Below, piece by piece: positions 1-10,879 of a stretch of 64,000 bases of DNA. Made by a program: the position numbers and the translations under genes. The notes beneath the pieces are model-generated. The model did no database searches. It saw nothing but the letters and a program-made list of their open reading frames with translations, and was not told where the DNA came from. Location: the NCBI GenBank assembly GCA_019009955.1, contig CM032230.1, positions 30,603,501 to 30,667,500 of the forward strand. Reading direction: 5' to 3'. The DNA is from Riptortus pedestris (lineage: Eukaryota > Arthropoda > Insecta > Hemiptera > Alydidae). The first letter of the stretch is position 1; the number at the start of each line of letters is the position of its first letter.

Positions 1-1039
1 TTTTTTATTATTATTATTTTTTTTTATGCAGTCTTTAATGAACCCTCAATTTTGTGCGTGATTAAGCTTAAATTAAGTCAATATGATTGAATATCTAATA
101 CCCAGCAGAAATGCTAATTTGAGAAAAGAAGGGGGAGAATATCTCTCCTGTTCGTCATTACTAAGTGCGGAAATTCTGTTATTTTATTTCCTGCTTGAAG
201 GTCTTTATATCGATAAAATGCTTTCACGAATTGGAAGTAGAACCTCTAGTGTACTCATTTAATCATACTATCGCGAAGCCCCACTTGAATTACAGCTAAT
301 TTAATAATAAAACTCCTTATAAAATGGCATTTGAATCACATTCTAAAGTTGAATTTGTCTCGCACAAGGACACATATGTACATAAAGGGGTCTTCACCTT
401 TTTCCCTAACTATTTCAGAAGCAAAAGCTTTGTATATGGATCATTTTGTAAAGAAGAATTTTGAGAAATTTATTCGTTTTCAGACTTCGAGAACCTTCAA
501 GGTGAGTATATCATAAGGATCAATAAGAAGTCCAAGTCCTTTACTGTTTTTTAATATTATGCAGAGTGCACTTTCGGAGTCAACGCTCCATCCTCAGTGC
601 CTGCTGACAAACACAACCTTGAGTTAATTTAACATTCATAGCATGGCCAAAAGCAAAATAAGAAACAGTCATAAAAACAAACACAAAATATAGAGTAAAA
701 ACAATAGAAAATCTTAAAACTAGTCAACAAATAAAAATAGAAAATCTAATAACTAGTCAACTACTAAAAATTAAAGCTAAAACAATAAAAAATCTAATAA
801 CAAGTCAACTAATAAAAATTAAAGAAGTAAACAACGATGAGCGTATGTCAAAGCTAAAAACTAAAAAAATTAAAAAAACTAAAAAACCATCACAAATTAC
901 AGATGTATCTGGAAAACATATCACAGTGGATGGGAACCTCTGAAAAACAACCCAGAGGAACTGTAAGAGACATCTAAAAATTAAACAAAAACCCCATACT
1001 AATAATAGAGAGGACATGTAGAACATGATTAAAGCTGCT
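1..1039. other. AT-rich non-coding stretch
   Basis: No gene is supported here. The short open frame at 331-516 has no recognisable domain. It contains the tandem repeat listed at 703-825. A segment at about 508-545, beginning AAGGATCAATAAGAAG, recurs at about 49014-49050, so part of this stretch belongs to an unidentified dispersed repeat. Confidence 0.6.
703..825. repeat. Imperfect tandem repeat, about 3 units of 36-45 bp
   Basis: Three adjacent units share the order AAAATCT, then TAATAACTAGTCAACT or a close variant, then AAAAATTAAAG. Units start near 703, 739 and 784. The array is very AT-rich and has no coding content. Confidence 0.6.
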
Positions 1040-1325
1040 TAGCCTGGAAGCTGCGTGAGTATATCAGTCGATTTCAGTGATGAAAGCTAAGAGGTTACAA
1101 TGGGCGGGGCATGAGGCAAGAAGCAACCAAACCTGTTCCCTACACAAGGCAATGAATGCGACAGTGGCGGGTACCGGCCACGAGGGAGATTGAAGATGAG
1201 ATGGGTTAAGAGAGTAAAGAAGGACGATACGGAGTTCCACGGAGTGGACTGCAAAACCAAGGCCCATGATAGGCAGAGGTGAAGGAGGCTTGCTGAGGCG
1301 GTTAAAGATCTCTAATGTCTGTAAA
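1040..1325 (+). pseudogene. Non-LTR retrotransposon ORF2 C-terminal fragment
   Basis: Two forward frames joined by one frameshift (near 1190) spell the tail typical of many insect LINE ORF2 proteins. The first frame gives RLQWAGHEARSNQ. The second gives GRLKMRWVKRVKKD, then DCKTKAHDRQR and RRLAEAVKDL. The family pattern is a GRP/RW block, then VKxDxxxxGV, then DRxxWRRLxEAxKDL; the Trp codon is replaced by a stop here. Only the last 90 or so residues remain, as expected for a 5'-truncated, long-dead copy. The clade cannot be assigned from so little. Confidence 0.7.
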
Positions 1326-2535
1326 GCAAAAGGATAAAAATATAATAAACCGGAAAGTGCCTTATATTATCTAGAATCATTGAAAGGGTATTGGAAACTC
1401 ATTTCAGTTTCTCTGCACACAGGCGATTTTTTCTTTCTTTTTTTTAATATTGGAACGAAAAGTTTAGCTAAAAGTAGAAATGAGTGGTAAAGAAAAACTC
1501 ACCCAAAGAACAGTTAGGAAATGGTGGGAAACAGAGTGTGAGCGAAGAGTGAGAGAGAGAGGGAGAAAGGAGGGAGAGAGACTTAGAGAGAGAGAGAGAG
1601 TTTAGCCGGTTGGACCAATGGTACTTTTGGACTGGTAATTTGATTTGTGAAAGGAAGCGGGGGTGAGAACTTGATCCTGTTATAAGGTTTAATGGGTTAA
1701 CTGTAAGGGGATGAGAGGCAAACCCTGTAGGGGTGGGAGGGGAGATCGGCTTGTCAAAACTCCCCCCACTCCACCTCCACACTTCTATAGCACTTATTAA
1801 CTGTCCCTTTTCGTTTGATAGCTCTACCGGAGCAGTCACTTTTATTGGCCAACTTGTTAAATGGATATCAATTAAATGGGATTTTCGACAACCCTCTCCC
1901 CCACCCCCCTCATCAACCCCATGACGGTCTCTCAACCCTCTAAAGAGAAAAATAATTTGACGAAGATTAATCGAATTACAATTGGATATTTGAATTCATT
2001 CAACAGACTTTGTGGGAGCTTTAAAACTTCTGTAAAAAAAAAAGGGGAGTATATGCGTCCCTTTATAAACCATTTTAAATTTGATTTTATTACCTCCCTC
2101 CAGTTTTTTCTTCTTAGGTGATTTATTATCATTTGCCCATCTATGTGTATTGTTTTCTAACACAGAAAACAAATTTTAACCCTTCACAGTATTTCTATGT
2201 ACAAAATACTTGACGCATGCCTGTTTAGATTATATTGAAACCGTCTTAAACTATTTATTACTGACACTACTGTCAAATCATTTTCAGAATGCACACTGAC
2301 CTACTAACTTTCCAAAGCTAGTTTTCCAGAACTGCTCATGGTTATGAAATACCCTCAAGGGACAGACATAAATATAAATACTAAAATTTGTAGATACTTT
2401 AATTGGTGGAAATTCCTTTTTTATTAAATCTCTCTTCTCTTTTTATATCAATTATTGGTTTTTTATTTGACATTGTGGCATTAACCATTTTAAATATTTA
2501 TAAACACTAGTGACTATAATAATTCCTGCTTTCTA
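1326..2535. other. Non-coding stretch with GA-rich low-complexity tract
   Basis: Holds a GA-rich tract at about 1546-1602 and a somewhat GC-richer unique-looking segment at about 1600-1940. The 155-codon minus-strand frame across 1468-1935 is driven by these compositional tracts and has no domain. The remainder is plain AT-rich sequence. Confidence 0.5.
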
Positions 2536-3200
2536 CGCTGAGTATCCCTCTACCGTGGAAATTTATTTAAATGTTGTGGGCTCCATCCTTTGGATATTAC
2601 ACACATTTCAGTAATTACATTATAATATTTCGTATATAATAATAGTAAAAATTATAAAAAAAATAAAAATAAATAATTAAAAAAAAATATTTATTTATTT
2701 AGGTGTGTCATAATTTAAGCGATTCACACATTTTCTTGTTATAATACTAAAATAGTAAAGGTAAAGCCACCTTATAAAAACCAATAAACGAGGTTAAAAA
2801 ATCTACAGAGGTAGGTAAATGTACGGTTATTTATTTATTTATTTTTTCTCCAGTGGATATTATTGCAGTCTAGTGTTTGATTATTTAATGTTAAATCTGG
2901 TGGTAAATGTGTGTGTCTTTGAGGTGTTTCATGACCTAATAAAAAATAAATAAATAAAACATATGTAAACATTACATTTGTGAATAAACAGTAGGTTTAG
3001 ATCTACAAAATGGTGTCCAAAGCTTGTATAAATTCATTAAATCCGTTGTTGAATTTGAGTAAAAGTTTCGCTTTGTCCGCCGGCCAAGTTCCGTTTTGTA
3101 AGGTAATGTACTTGATGAGTTTTGCTCTTCGCCCGTCAAGTAACGTACAGTTATATTAGAGGTGGTCAAATAGTGACTATTGAAAAAAAAAATTAAATAA
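2536..3200 (-). mobile_element. LINE 3' end: ORF2 C-terminus plus 3' UTR, copy 1
   Basis: Read on the minus strand, about 3165-2980 encodes YNCTLLDGRRAKLIKYITLQ followed by NGTWPADKAKLLLKF, ending at a stop. This resembles the CP-L-R-x2-L tail following the zinc knuckle of RNase H-bearing LINEs. The same peptide, slightly diverged, is encoded at about 45370-45530. The shared 3' UTR is also recognisable: 2536-2650 here matches 45137-45250, including TTTAAATGTTGTG and GATATTACACACATTTCAG variants. About 250 bp at 2680-2940 is absent from the second copy and may be an insertion. Confidence 0.65.
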
Positions 3201-3469
3201 ATGTTAAACGAGCACACTGTTAACGCCGAACGTTTTACCTGCAGCTTAATACAAAATGAATTCATATATTCCATAATAAATTATTATCAATTTACATTTT
3301 TAGCGCAATCAATTCATTCGCCTTTATTTCATATGATGTTATATTTTAAGGAGTATTAATTCACGTTTGGTGAAATACATGCTCAATTTAGACTTATTGT
3401 CAGTTAGACAATGTCAATCTTAAGCACCTGACTTCTGCATTTTCTTGTATATCAAAATTAATTTTAAAA

Positions 3470-4378
3470 AAGCCCGTCAAGCAGGGCCTTCGAAAACTAA
3501 ACGGTTTTCTCACGTGAAGCTTTTACAATAGATAAATCCTACATACTAGTAACACTTAACACCACTATGAATATTCAGTGAACAGATACAAGTGGTAATG
3601 AGGACTCTTTCAGTCAATTTATATTTTAATAACCTTTTCAACGTAAAGCGCCTGAATTGTAAACAACAGGTAAACAGGTCAGCTAACTTAATACATAGAT
3701 AGAAATATTTTTCAATGGAAAGGAAAACAATTGATAAAATATATCTGAATATAACATACTAATTTTAAAGAAAACTATTAACTATCTAGTACTGTAATTT
3801 ATAATAAATCAGAATATTTATTTTTTATTTTTTTATCAATCACTGGAATTTTAGTAATCCAAAAACAGAAAACAAAACGGGAGGGAGGAACAGAAGATAT
3901 TTGAATGTTTCTCATATAATAAAGGTCTCTTGAAAACAACATTTGGTATTTAAGCTTCAAATAAAATGGTTTATTATATAACCGAGTATTGTTTATGTTG
4001 CATGAGTAGAGGTGAGGGTTTACTGAGGGCTGAAGACTGAATAATGCAAATATCTCGGTTGATATTCAAGATAGGGAATAAATGTATATAAAAATATTTA
4101 TAGTGCATTTAACCCTAATAAGTAATTGGTCCGTTTTCTGCCATTAAGAAATTTGATCTTCGTTTTTACATAAAAGGATTAAATATTGAGTTCGTAACGA
4201 TCAAACAAAAATGGCGACCACTAAAGCGTTGACAGACATACATGTAATTTAGGACGGACCTCATTTAAGTCATCTCCTGGGTAGGACCGATGGGCATTTG
4301 AGGGAATTTTTTGAAATCTGCTCCATGAGTAAAGCTTCAATAGCGTATTTCCTCCAAAGGAATATCTACTAAAAAATA
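3470..4378 (-). mobile_element. HINE-type (Helentron-derived) element, diverged
   Basis: A minus-strand copy of the family described at 15155-15782. Its 3' end is degraded but legible at 3470-3540 (GCCCGTCAAGCAGGGC, then TTTCTCACGTGAAGC). The body at 3930-4330 carries the conserved landmarks in reverse, including ATGCAAATATCTCGG, ACGATCAAACAAAAATGGC and GTCATCTCCTGGGTAGG. The 5' end reads GGAATATCTACTAAAA, a mutated AGCAGATTTCC complement. About 3560-3930 does not match other copies and may be an insertion or old divergence. No TA array is present. Confidence 0.75.
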
Positions 4379-4905
4379 AAAACGTTGGATTCCAAAGAAT
4401 CATAAAAATTATAAACAAGACAGAACTTAAAGGTGAATTTTCCATTGATAATGATTGACTAATGATGAATTATCAAAAATGTATTCTCTTTGAAACGAAT
4501 ATAGGTCTCTAACCGTGGCAGGTACTGTTTATTGTAACACTTAATGTACGTAAATAGAGTTGTTGGTAACACTAGGAGACACCCAAAGCCAAACTTGTCA
4601 TGTTTATTCCCTAACTCATCAGGTATTATCAGCGTTATACAATCAACTAACTGACTAAACGCTGTTTCTCGGTTCGGCTGCTCCCAAAACTTTCTGAAAC
4701 AAAACATGACGCGTGAATAGTGAGTTGTATGTGTTGAGCTGATTCCGGAATATAGGACACCTAGCTTAATGGTTCCCAATTTTCCGAGATAAACTAACAT
4801 GTTTTGCTCACAATCCCAAACTAATTCCGCATTGGTAGTCTAAGTGAGCAGAACATTCACTGGAAGAGAATGAGCTACCTCTGAATGATGTAACTATAAG
4901 AAAAG
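4379..4905 (-). other. Unique-looking stretch with one uncharacterised minus-strand ORF
   Basis: An ATG-to-stop frame of 113 codons runs 4800-4459 on the minus strand. It includes WEQPNRETAFSQLVD and IIPDELGNKHDKFGFG. I recognise no domain, and the flanking DNA gives no splice or promoter support. It is the only sizeable ORF in the window not caused by low complexity or an obvious transposon, but it may be fortuitous. Confidence 0.2.
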
Positions 4906-4960
4906 AAAAGTCCGTGACAGTAAAGCTGCGCAAATAAAGCAGATTTCCCTCGAATTGGTA
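4906..4960 (-). mobile_element. HINE 3'-end fragment
   Basis: AAAAGTCCGTGACAG, AAAGCTGCGC and AAAGCAGATTTCCCTC in order give the complement of the terminal stem-loop region and the 3' subterminal repeat. The element body is missing; the following bases do not match the family. Confidence 0.6.
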
Positions 4961-5066
4961 TATGGCGCGCTAATGATCCCAGATCACCATCTATTCTTCG
5001 TTTCTCCAGTAGGTAATGAGAAGTCCATGTAAACAGATGTTTAGAGACTCAAAGTGCATTAAGTAT

Positions 5067-6524
5067 CCCTTAATTGGCCAGAAACTCAAAAAATGACTTG
5101 AAATGAATTTTTTAAAAAAAACTCATTTTTTGCGTTCCTAATAAATAGAATACATAAGGTTTTACTTAATTTTTTTTTCTGAACAAAACTATTACATGGT
5201 GTCTTTAAGTACACTCTGGCCAGTTACCTTAAAACCTGAGTGGTGTCTTTAAGTACACTCTGGCCAATCACCGTAAATCAATGGGGGTGTGTGTAAGTTA
5301 TGTTAATAAACTAAAAATGTAATTAAATAATTTATTATGCAATAAAAGAAACGTGTTGTAAATGAAAAATAAGTACATTGTAAACAAAATATAAATCCGT
5401 TAAAAATAACATTAAACCTTCCCTTGTCCATGAAGTTCAAGAAAACAGGGCCTTTCACTGGTGTTACTAAGTCCCACATTATATTTTCGGCATAAAACAA
5501 CCGTTTGATTTTGGTGACACAGTCTGCACTTTCCTTTTGTAGTGAATACTTGTCAATGGTGCATCCCAACAAGTCTTACTGTATCGGCTATGAGAGCTGT
5601 AGCAGTTCTTGACTGCAATTGGTGGTCCTGGCTCCACTAGCACTTTTAGATCGCTGGTCCAGCAGAATAACCTCTGCAATGTGTATTCGAAACTGTTTTA
5701 AAGTCAATTTTTTTTAGGGTGTTCCTTTTGTACAATAGTAATGCGTCAGTTACCATCAAATCAAATAATTAGCTAAAAATGTTCATGTAATACTTTTGGG
5801 AGCGGAACCTGTTCTATAAAGTGCAACGAACATGTCACTGTAAATCAACACTTTGTTGTCATACCATTGAATCATGCTAATACACTTTTTGTTATCAACG
5901 TATTTTTCATAACATCCTCTTCCCTCATTCACCCTTAATATTGAAATGTACCAATAATTCATTCATTTCAATTTGAAAATTTCCTTCATCCACTTTGGGA
6001 CATCCGTGTGCATTTTCTCCTTCATTGTAGCTTTCTTCTTCATCAGAAGTGATACTAAATTTTGGTAGCAAAGAGAAAAATCTTTTCACCTCCGCTTTTA
6101 TACGTATCTGTTAATTAAAATGGCAAAAGTAAGAAATAATATAAAATCATGCCCCTTGGGCAAATTTGTTGGTATTTAGCCAGGGTGAACTTAAGTACAA
6201 CATCATTAAAATCCATGCTAAAACTCTATTTCTCTCCAGAATGGAAAATGATACACATAGGACTTAAATACAATCCTTTACAACCAATTCACACATTTTG
6301 GTTCATATTTAAATCGAATAGAGTATATTTTAATGAATTAGAAACTTTGCTGGCAAGTACTGTGAAGTAGGGTGGTAAACAATGATGATTTTCTTAAGTT
6401 TATTGTTAGTAATTAGCTCCAATAACAAAAAATAGAGTTTTGTTACATATGCTCATGCTTGGGAGGTTACAGGGGTTGTAGAGTGTGGCTCAAATGGGGT
6501 AAGAATAGAAGCAGTTGCTCTCTG
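5067..6524 (-). mobile_element. piggyBac-like element (family 1), decayed, right end lost
   Basis: The left terminus CCCTTAATTGGCCAG matches the complete relative at 53488-54866, and the two copies stay alignable to about 6524, where this one loses its right inverted repeat. Minus-strand frames retain piggyBac transposase pieces: VNEGRGCYEKYVD then IQWYDNKV (about 5933-5823), the conserved GRG...WYDNK block, and a C-terminal cysteine-rich piece around 5540-5420 with KGKCRLCHQNQT and RPCFLELHG. Frameshifts, stops and an internal deletion make it non-functional. The left flank is GTAT rather than TTAA. The sequence GTGTCTTTAAGTACACTCTG occurs twice in tandem near 5200 and 5245 but once in the other copy. 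Confidence 0.8.
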
Positions 6525-6640
6525 GGAGTGCTAAAACATTTCAGCGAATTTTACTTCGCAAAGGACTCCCACTCATGACTCGATTTTCGATAAATTTCCT
6601 CAAATGTCCATCTAGGAAAAGACGAAAATGAGGTACGTTC

Positions 6641-6644
<4 letters not shown>

Positions 6645-6689
<45 letters not shown>
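6645..6689. repeat. (TA)n microsatellite
   Basis: An uninterrupted run of about 22 TA units, the normal internal array of the HINE family. It is the insertion site of the adjoining hammerhead-motif repeat. Confidence 0.95.
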
Positions 6690-6696
<7 letters not shown>

Positions 6697-7050
6697 TCTT
6701 CATAGTTTTATGGCAAGAGTCACCAATAAAAACACTTTCTCTCTCAAACTTTATTCATACTGCCCTACACGTTTTGTGGTTTACATACTACTTTTTCAGG
6801 AACTATCCCGTTTCAAAAAATAACAACATTAATTTAACAAAACTGTATGCCAATTCTTTAATTGATACAGTATTAATAGACAGTAGTAGGTTCGGGAACC
6901 TCAGTATCAATGATCTCCAAAGTGAGGACAGTCGCAACGAACGTAAGACCTCTTCAGAAATTTAAGTAGCGATCTGTAATTAGATTTAATAAATATATCA
7001 TGTAAGTAGGTACTTATTAATGCTGTATCTGGTAAGCAATTATCATAGGG
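6690..7050 (-). mobile_element. Hammerhead-motif repeat, copy A, internally inverted
   Basis: Shares ATGGCAAGAGTCACC near its left edge and ACTGCCCTACACGTTTTG with copies at 18495-18945 and 25185-25605. On the minus strand 6803-6762 is a decayed version of the hammerhead-like motif described for copy C: CTGAAAA replaces the core, and the post-stem GAA is AAA. From about 6882 to 7035 the sequence matches copy B in the opposite orientation (6882-7035 complements about 18700-18850), so the copy carries an internal inversion. It lies in a HINE TA array. Confidence 0.6.
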
Positions 7051-7532
7051 TTTTGTTATATTTATGTTATTCTTTTTTGTCTGTTAACGGTCTAGCGATC
7101 GTAATTTTTGTTTGATCGTTACCAAACTCGTTATTTTCTCGTTTTATGCAAAAAGAATGATCAAGTTCGTTAATGGATGAAATCGAGCCAGTGGAGGGCG
7201 GGGGTTTAGACGGGGAATTTCGTAAATTCGAAATATCTCCGGTATTATGCACCTTATCAATCTTATTGCAAACGTAATGTTCTATAAATTTTACTACTAA
7301 AATGAACGTTTTTTCACTATCTTGATTATTGAACGAGATATTTTTTTTTTTGTTTTTTTATTGTTTTCTGTATCCCCACAGATACTCATGTCTTATTAGC
7401 AATAAGCTGTTGTATTATGAAGGACTTTTTGAACCCTAAATACCAAATATTTTTCCCATTGAACTCAGTGATAAATGCAAATACGTGACGCTGCTTAGTT
7501 AACCCAACCTCTGCGTGACGGGCCTTTTTAAA

Positions 7533-8204
7533 TAGAATGATTTCGTACAAAAAAATAAATGAAAACATGTTAAATTATGGTAATCCTGCCATATTTCTAC
7601 TTAGCAATAAATGAATTTAGTTGTGAAGGTCAACTTGGACGTGAATTTAATTTATGAATATCTCTTTTAATTTATAGATCGCGGAGTGTAAAGACTGAAG
7701 ATTTAAATTGACCATTAATTAACTTCGCCCCATGAGGTTGCTGAAATTTTGTCAGTTAGTTTAATTAACTCACACTTTTTTTTAATTTATCAGGGTATTT
7801 TTAAAAACGGACCGGGGTTAACGAACTTGGAAGAGAATGGAAAATTAAACTAATTTCTGGAAAGTCACTGTCCATTAGGTAATTTCTAATTCGCCATCAA
7901 ATATCTTTCCTTGATATAAAATCCAAATATTATTGTTTACATTTTGAAAATAGATAATTATATTGCAAAACTTCGTAAAAAAGTGGTATTTACTCACTTC
8001 ATTATTTCTGCTTTAGTTTGATTTGAATTTATGAAGTTATTCTATTGTAATAATTCATTCTTATTTTTATTTGATTTGAGTTGAGTGGCGTATCAGTTTT
8101 TTCTAGTAAAGTACATATTTAGGTATATTTGCTCATTTCTGAATATATTTTTAGTATTATTCTACACTATATTTTTTCAAAAAATGTAGATATGATTTAA
8201 GCTG
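7533..8204. other. AT-rich non-coding stretch
   Basis: No gene, repeat terminus or RNA structure is recognisable. Composition is strongly AT-rich with short T-runs. Confidence 0.5.
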
Positions 8205-9115
8205 TGAAATACGGGGTTTATGTACTGTCTCCGCTCATGTAGCAATTCAGTCAAAGTGTATGGCAGGTCTATGAACTCTTAGGATACAGCCAGTTAGTAT
8301 ATGTTTCATTTAAGTCTACAGTAACAGGGTTGGCAGTATAAGGTTCATCTTATCAAGTAAATGTGTGTCAGACGTGAATGGCTGATTCTTAACCTTGTTA
8401 AAACTACTTCTTCTCTTCTAAATACCCCTTTTGAGGAAGGGCATTCAGAAATTATATGTTTAAGTTCTCGAAGTTACATGTCAGTAGCGGCAAACTAAGA
8501 TGTCTGTCGTTATTTGAGAGTTATGTTTTGCTTGGGTTTAAATGACTTGTATAAAATGTATACAATATATGGTACAATGTACTTGTATTGTATAAAATAT
8601 ATGATGCCGTAAGCTCTTCTTTGAGTTGCCGATTTGACGAGTTCGTCTACTTGTGTGCTCTGCCTAATGTACGTCCGGAGAACCGGTACATAGATAATCT
8701 TTTGTTTAATATCTGGATTTTGTGTAATATGTAGGAGATGAGTGGTTGTGAACTGTATAGTTTTCTACCATATGCAAAGAGCTAAGAGAGTCAATTATAG
8801 CAAATTATGATGTCCGTGTACATAGTTCCAGGTATGTTGTCTATCTGCAGTTTCAGGGCCTCAAGCTCAGCTGTATATAATAGTTTCAGCTGGCAGATTT
8901 ATTTGAATGTTAGCCGAGCCAACAATTGCTTCTACTCCTTGGTCCGTTTAGGATCCGTCCCAATAGGTAAATAGATCTTGTATCTTGTCTGTTAGTACTG
9001 AAGTTAGTTTTAGAAAATAATTTACAGACGTCTGGTTAGTTTTAGAGTACAGTGTTGGAGTTAAGTCGAAGTTCAGTTTGTCAGTTTTCCAACTGATTAC
9101 AAGTTATAATAATTT
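8205..9115 (-). pseudogene. LINE ORF2 RNase H domain remnant
   Basis: Reading 9115 down to 8205, broken frames give SKTNQTSVNYFLKLTSVL, then a FxxYWDGS-like segment, then GVEAIVGSANIQINLPAETI and IYTAELEALKLQIDNIPG. The last two correspond to the beta strands and AELxAL helix of the RNase H domain found in Jockey/I/LOA-type LINEs. Further on, SLSSLHMVENY fits the (T)DSxSxL motif and SGRTLGRAHK lies in the distal part. Near 8420, FLNALPQKGYLEEKK fits the ECPxxxxxR tail. Stops and frameshifts are frequent, so the copy is inactive. Confidence 0.6.
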
Positions 9116-10423
9116 AAGTATTCTAACCGGGAGGGGGAGGGATCCCTTGGCTTTCCAACCGGAAAGGGATGAACTCTTTCTCGGTTCATATTTCTTCAAA
9201 ATATGAAATGTAATTATATAAATATCCAGTCGAATGGAGACATTCCAAATTTAGGCCTGAACTTATTCTCTTTGGAAATTTATCAACTAAAATCCTTGGA
9301 AATAATTTAGGTATAACTAGAAACAAGCTATCTGTTTCTAGAAAACCTAAATTTTCTCTTCAACGTAATCTTCAATGAGGCATGAAAGCCGATATGGTAA
9401 TGTCCATTTTTTATAGCAGTAACTTTCATTTTCCTCATTCCACGGTGATTCCAACCCACAAACATTTCCATAAAATGTGATCTGATAAGTAGAGTAAAAC
9501 TTCTAAGTTTCCTAATTAAAATTTATAATAAAGAGACCCTAAGAAATAAGAAGTTTCATAATCGAGAAACTACAATTATAAATAGTAAACAGGAGACGAA
9601 AGTCTTGGTTTAATTCTCGTTATGTGATTCCCGGTTTTAAATGAACAACAACTAAATTTATTCTGCTTATCTAACTACTTTGTAAATTCAATTATGGCTC
9701 CACTATTCCCGGTTTCATTAACTGGGTTTTACGAATCAACTAGGATTTAGTTGGTTCACATTCAGGCAAAGAACGAACAATAATAGTCGATAATTCAGAG
9801 CGCTGTATTCATTGAAAAATCCAACCACGGAAAAGGATTTTTTTAATTGTTTATCAAAGTGTTTACTGTCCAACCTATTATAAGAATTTAACTGTGTCGG
9901 AAAGTGGTTTGCCCACTAAATATGACTATGTGTCAGTCATTTCGGTATTTTCACTGACAATTCTTTGATATATTGAAGAAAAAAACCTTGAAAAGCTGAT
10001 GACTTAATGATTATGATATTAAATAACATGTGAAATATTATTTAACAACGTCTGATCCCAAATATCAGCTGTTGCTAAAATACTTATGTTGGTGTGTTCC
10101 AATGTCTAACTTGTAAATAAATGTTGTTATACTAACAAATTTAAAAATGAAAAACAAAAACAAACTTTGCTAAATTTTAAGTGAAGCAATATAGAAAATT
10201 ATAACAGTTTATATTCAACCCGAGCTTTTCGTCTAATAAACGCGATAGTACATACCAATTTCCTTAGTTGCCTGTCGAGGCTTAGTTTATAATGTTACTA
10301 TTCATTTACCGTTCACATTAAATTATTATTTAAATTCACATTTAAATAATAAAATAATATCCTGTATCAAATAAATTAACACTTTTTATCATTAAATCGA
10401 CCCTCACACCTTATTTTGTTCTT
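9116..10423. other. AT-rich non-coding stretch with small inverted repeats
   Basis: No gene. Small perfect palindromes occur at 10323-10352 (12-bp arms TTATTATTTAAA) and around 9930 (TGTCAGT/ACTGACA). The more structured hairpin at 9304-9353 is listed separately. Confidence 0.5.
9304..9353. other. Short two-part hairpin
   Basis: AATTTAGG pairs with CCTAAATT and, inside it, CTAGAAACA pairs with TGTTTCTAG around a 7-nt loop, separated by a small 5/4-nt internal loop. That is 17 paired positions over 50 nt. It could fold as RNA, but it is short for a miRNA precursor and no mature miRNA is recognised. Confidence 0.35.
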
Positions 10424-10783
10424 GGATTACAAAAATTTGAGTGATTGAGATAAACCTGATTCTGATTCATTACAAATTACAGCACTAGGTTTAGTAATTT
10501 TTTTTTCAATAAAATTAATATGTTATATTCAGATATATTTCATTAATTGTTTGTCTTTCCGGTCTAATTATCTATTCAGGGCTACGAGGCTGTTCAACGC
10601 TTTCCGGTATAGAGATTATTAGCTTGTATTGTAAATTGACTGAAAGATGTTTCACTATGGATTAACATAGCCATTTGTTCGCTTAACATTCTCGGTAGTG
10701 TTACCTGTATGTATATTTATCTATTGTAAGACTTCACGTGGGAAATCTGCTTAGTTTACGCAGCCCCTGCGTGACGGACTTTT
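10424..10783 (+). mobile_element. HINE 3' half, long-tail subfamily
   Basis: Starts in the subfamily-specific segment (TTTGAGTGATTGAGATAAACC, GATTCATTACAAATTACAG) shared with 14400-14993 and 37960-38298. It ends with a perfect family terminus: CACGTGGGAAATCTGCT, the stem-loop ACGCAG CCC CTGCGT at about 10758-10772, then GACGGACTTTT. The 5' half and TA array are missing. Confidence 0.8.
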
Positions 10784-10879
10784 CTCTTCTTTTTTTCAAG
10801 CCCAGGTATTTATATGAAATTTACAGCCTAGCTTCTTGTGGTACGTTACCACAACAACATGAGTATTATGCATTTCTAT

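Larger units (their letters stand above)
6528..7532 (+). mobile_element. HINE-type element interrupted in its TA array
   Basis: The 5' part (6528-6690) has CTCATGACTCGATTTTCG, ATGTCCATC and GAAAATGAGGTACGTTC, then (TA)n. The family body resumes at about 7067 (TTTTTGTCTGTTAACGG, AGTTCGTTAATGG). The 3' end at 7487-7532 retains CTCTGCGTGACGGGCC and a T-run. The intervening 6690-7050 is the separate repeat listed below, so this is one HINE split by a later insertion into its microsatellite. Net length without the insert is close to 640 bp, matching intact copies. Confidence 0.8.

Noticed and set aside
1468..1935. 155-codon minus-strand ORF
   Set aside because: Driven by GA/TC-rich low complexity (runs of Ser and Leu). 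No domain, and codon content follows the simple sequence.
10323..10352. 12-bp-arm AT palindrome as a functional site
   Set aside because: Entirely A/T; such palindromes are expected by chance in DNA of this composition.
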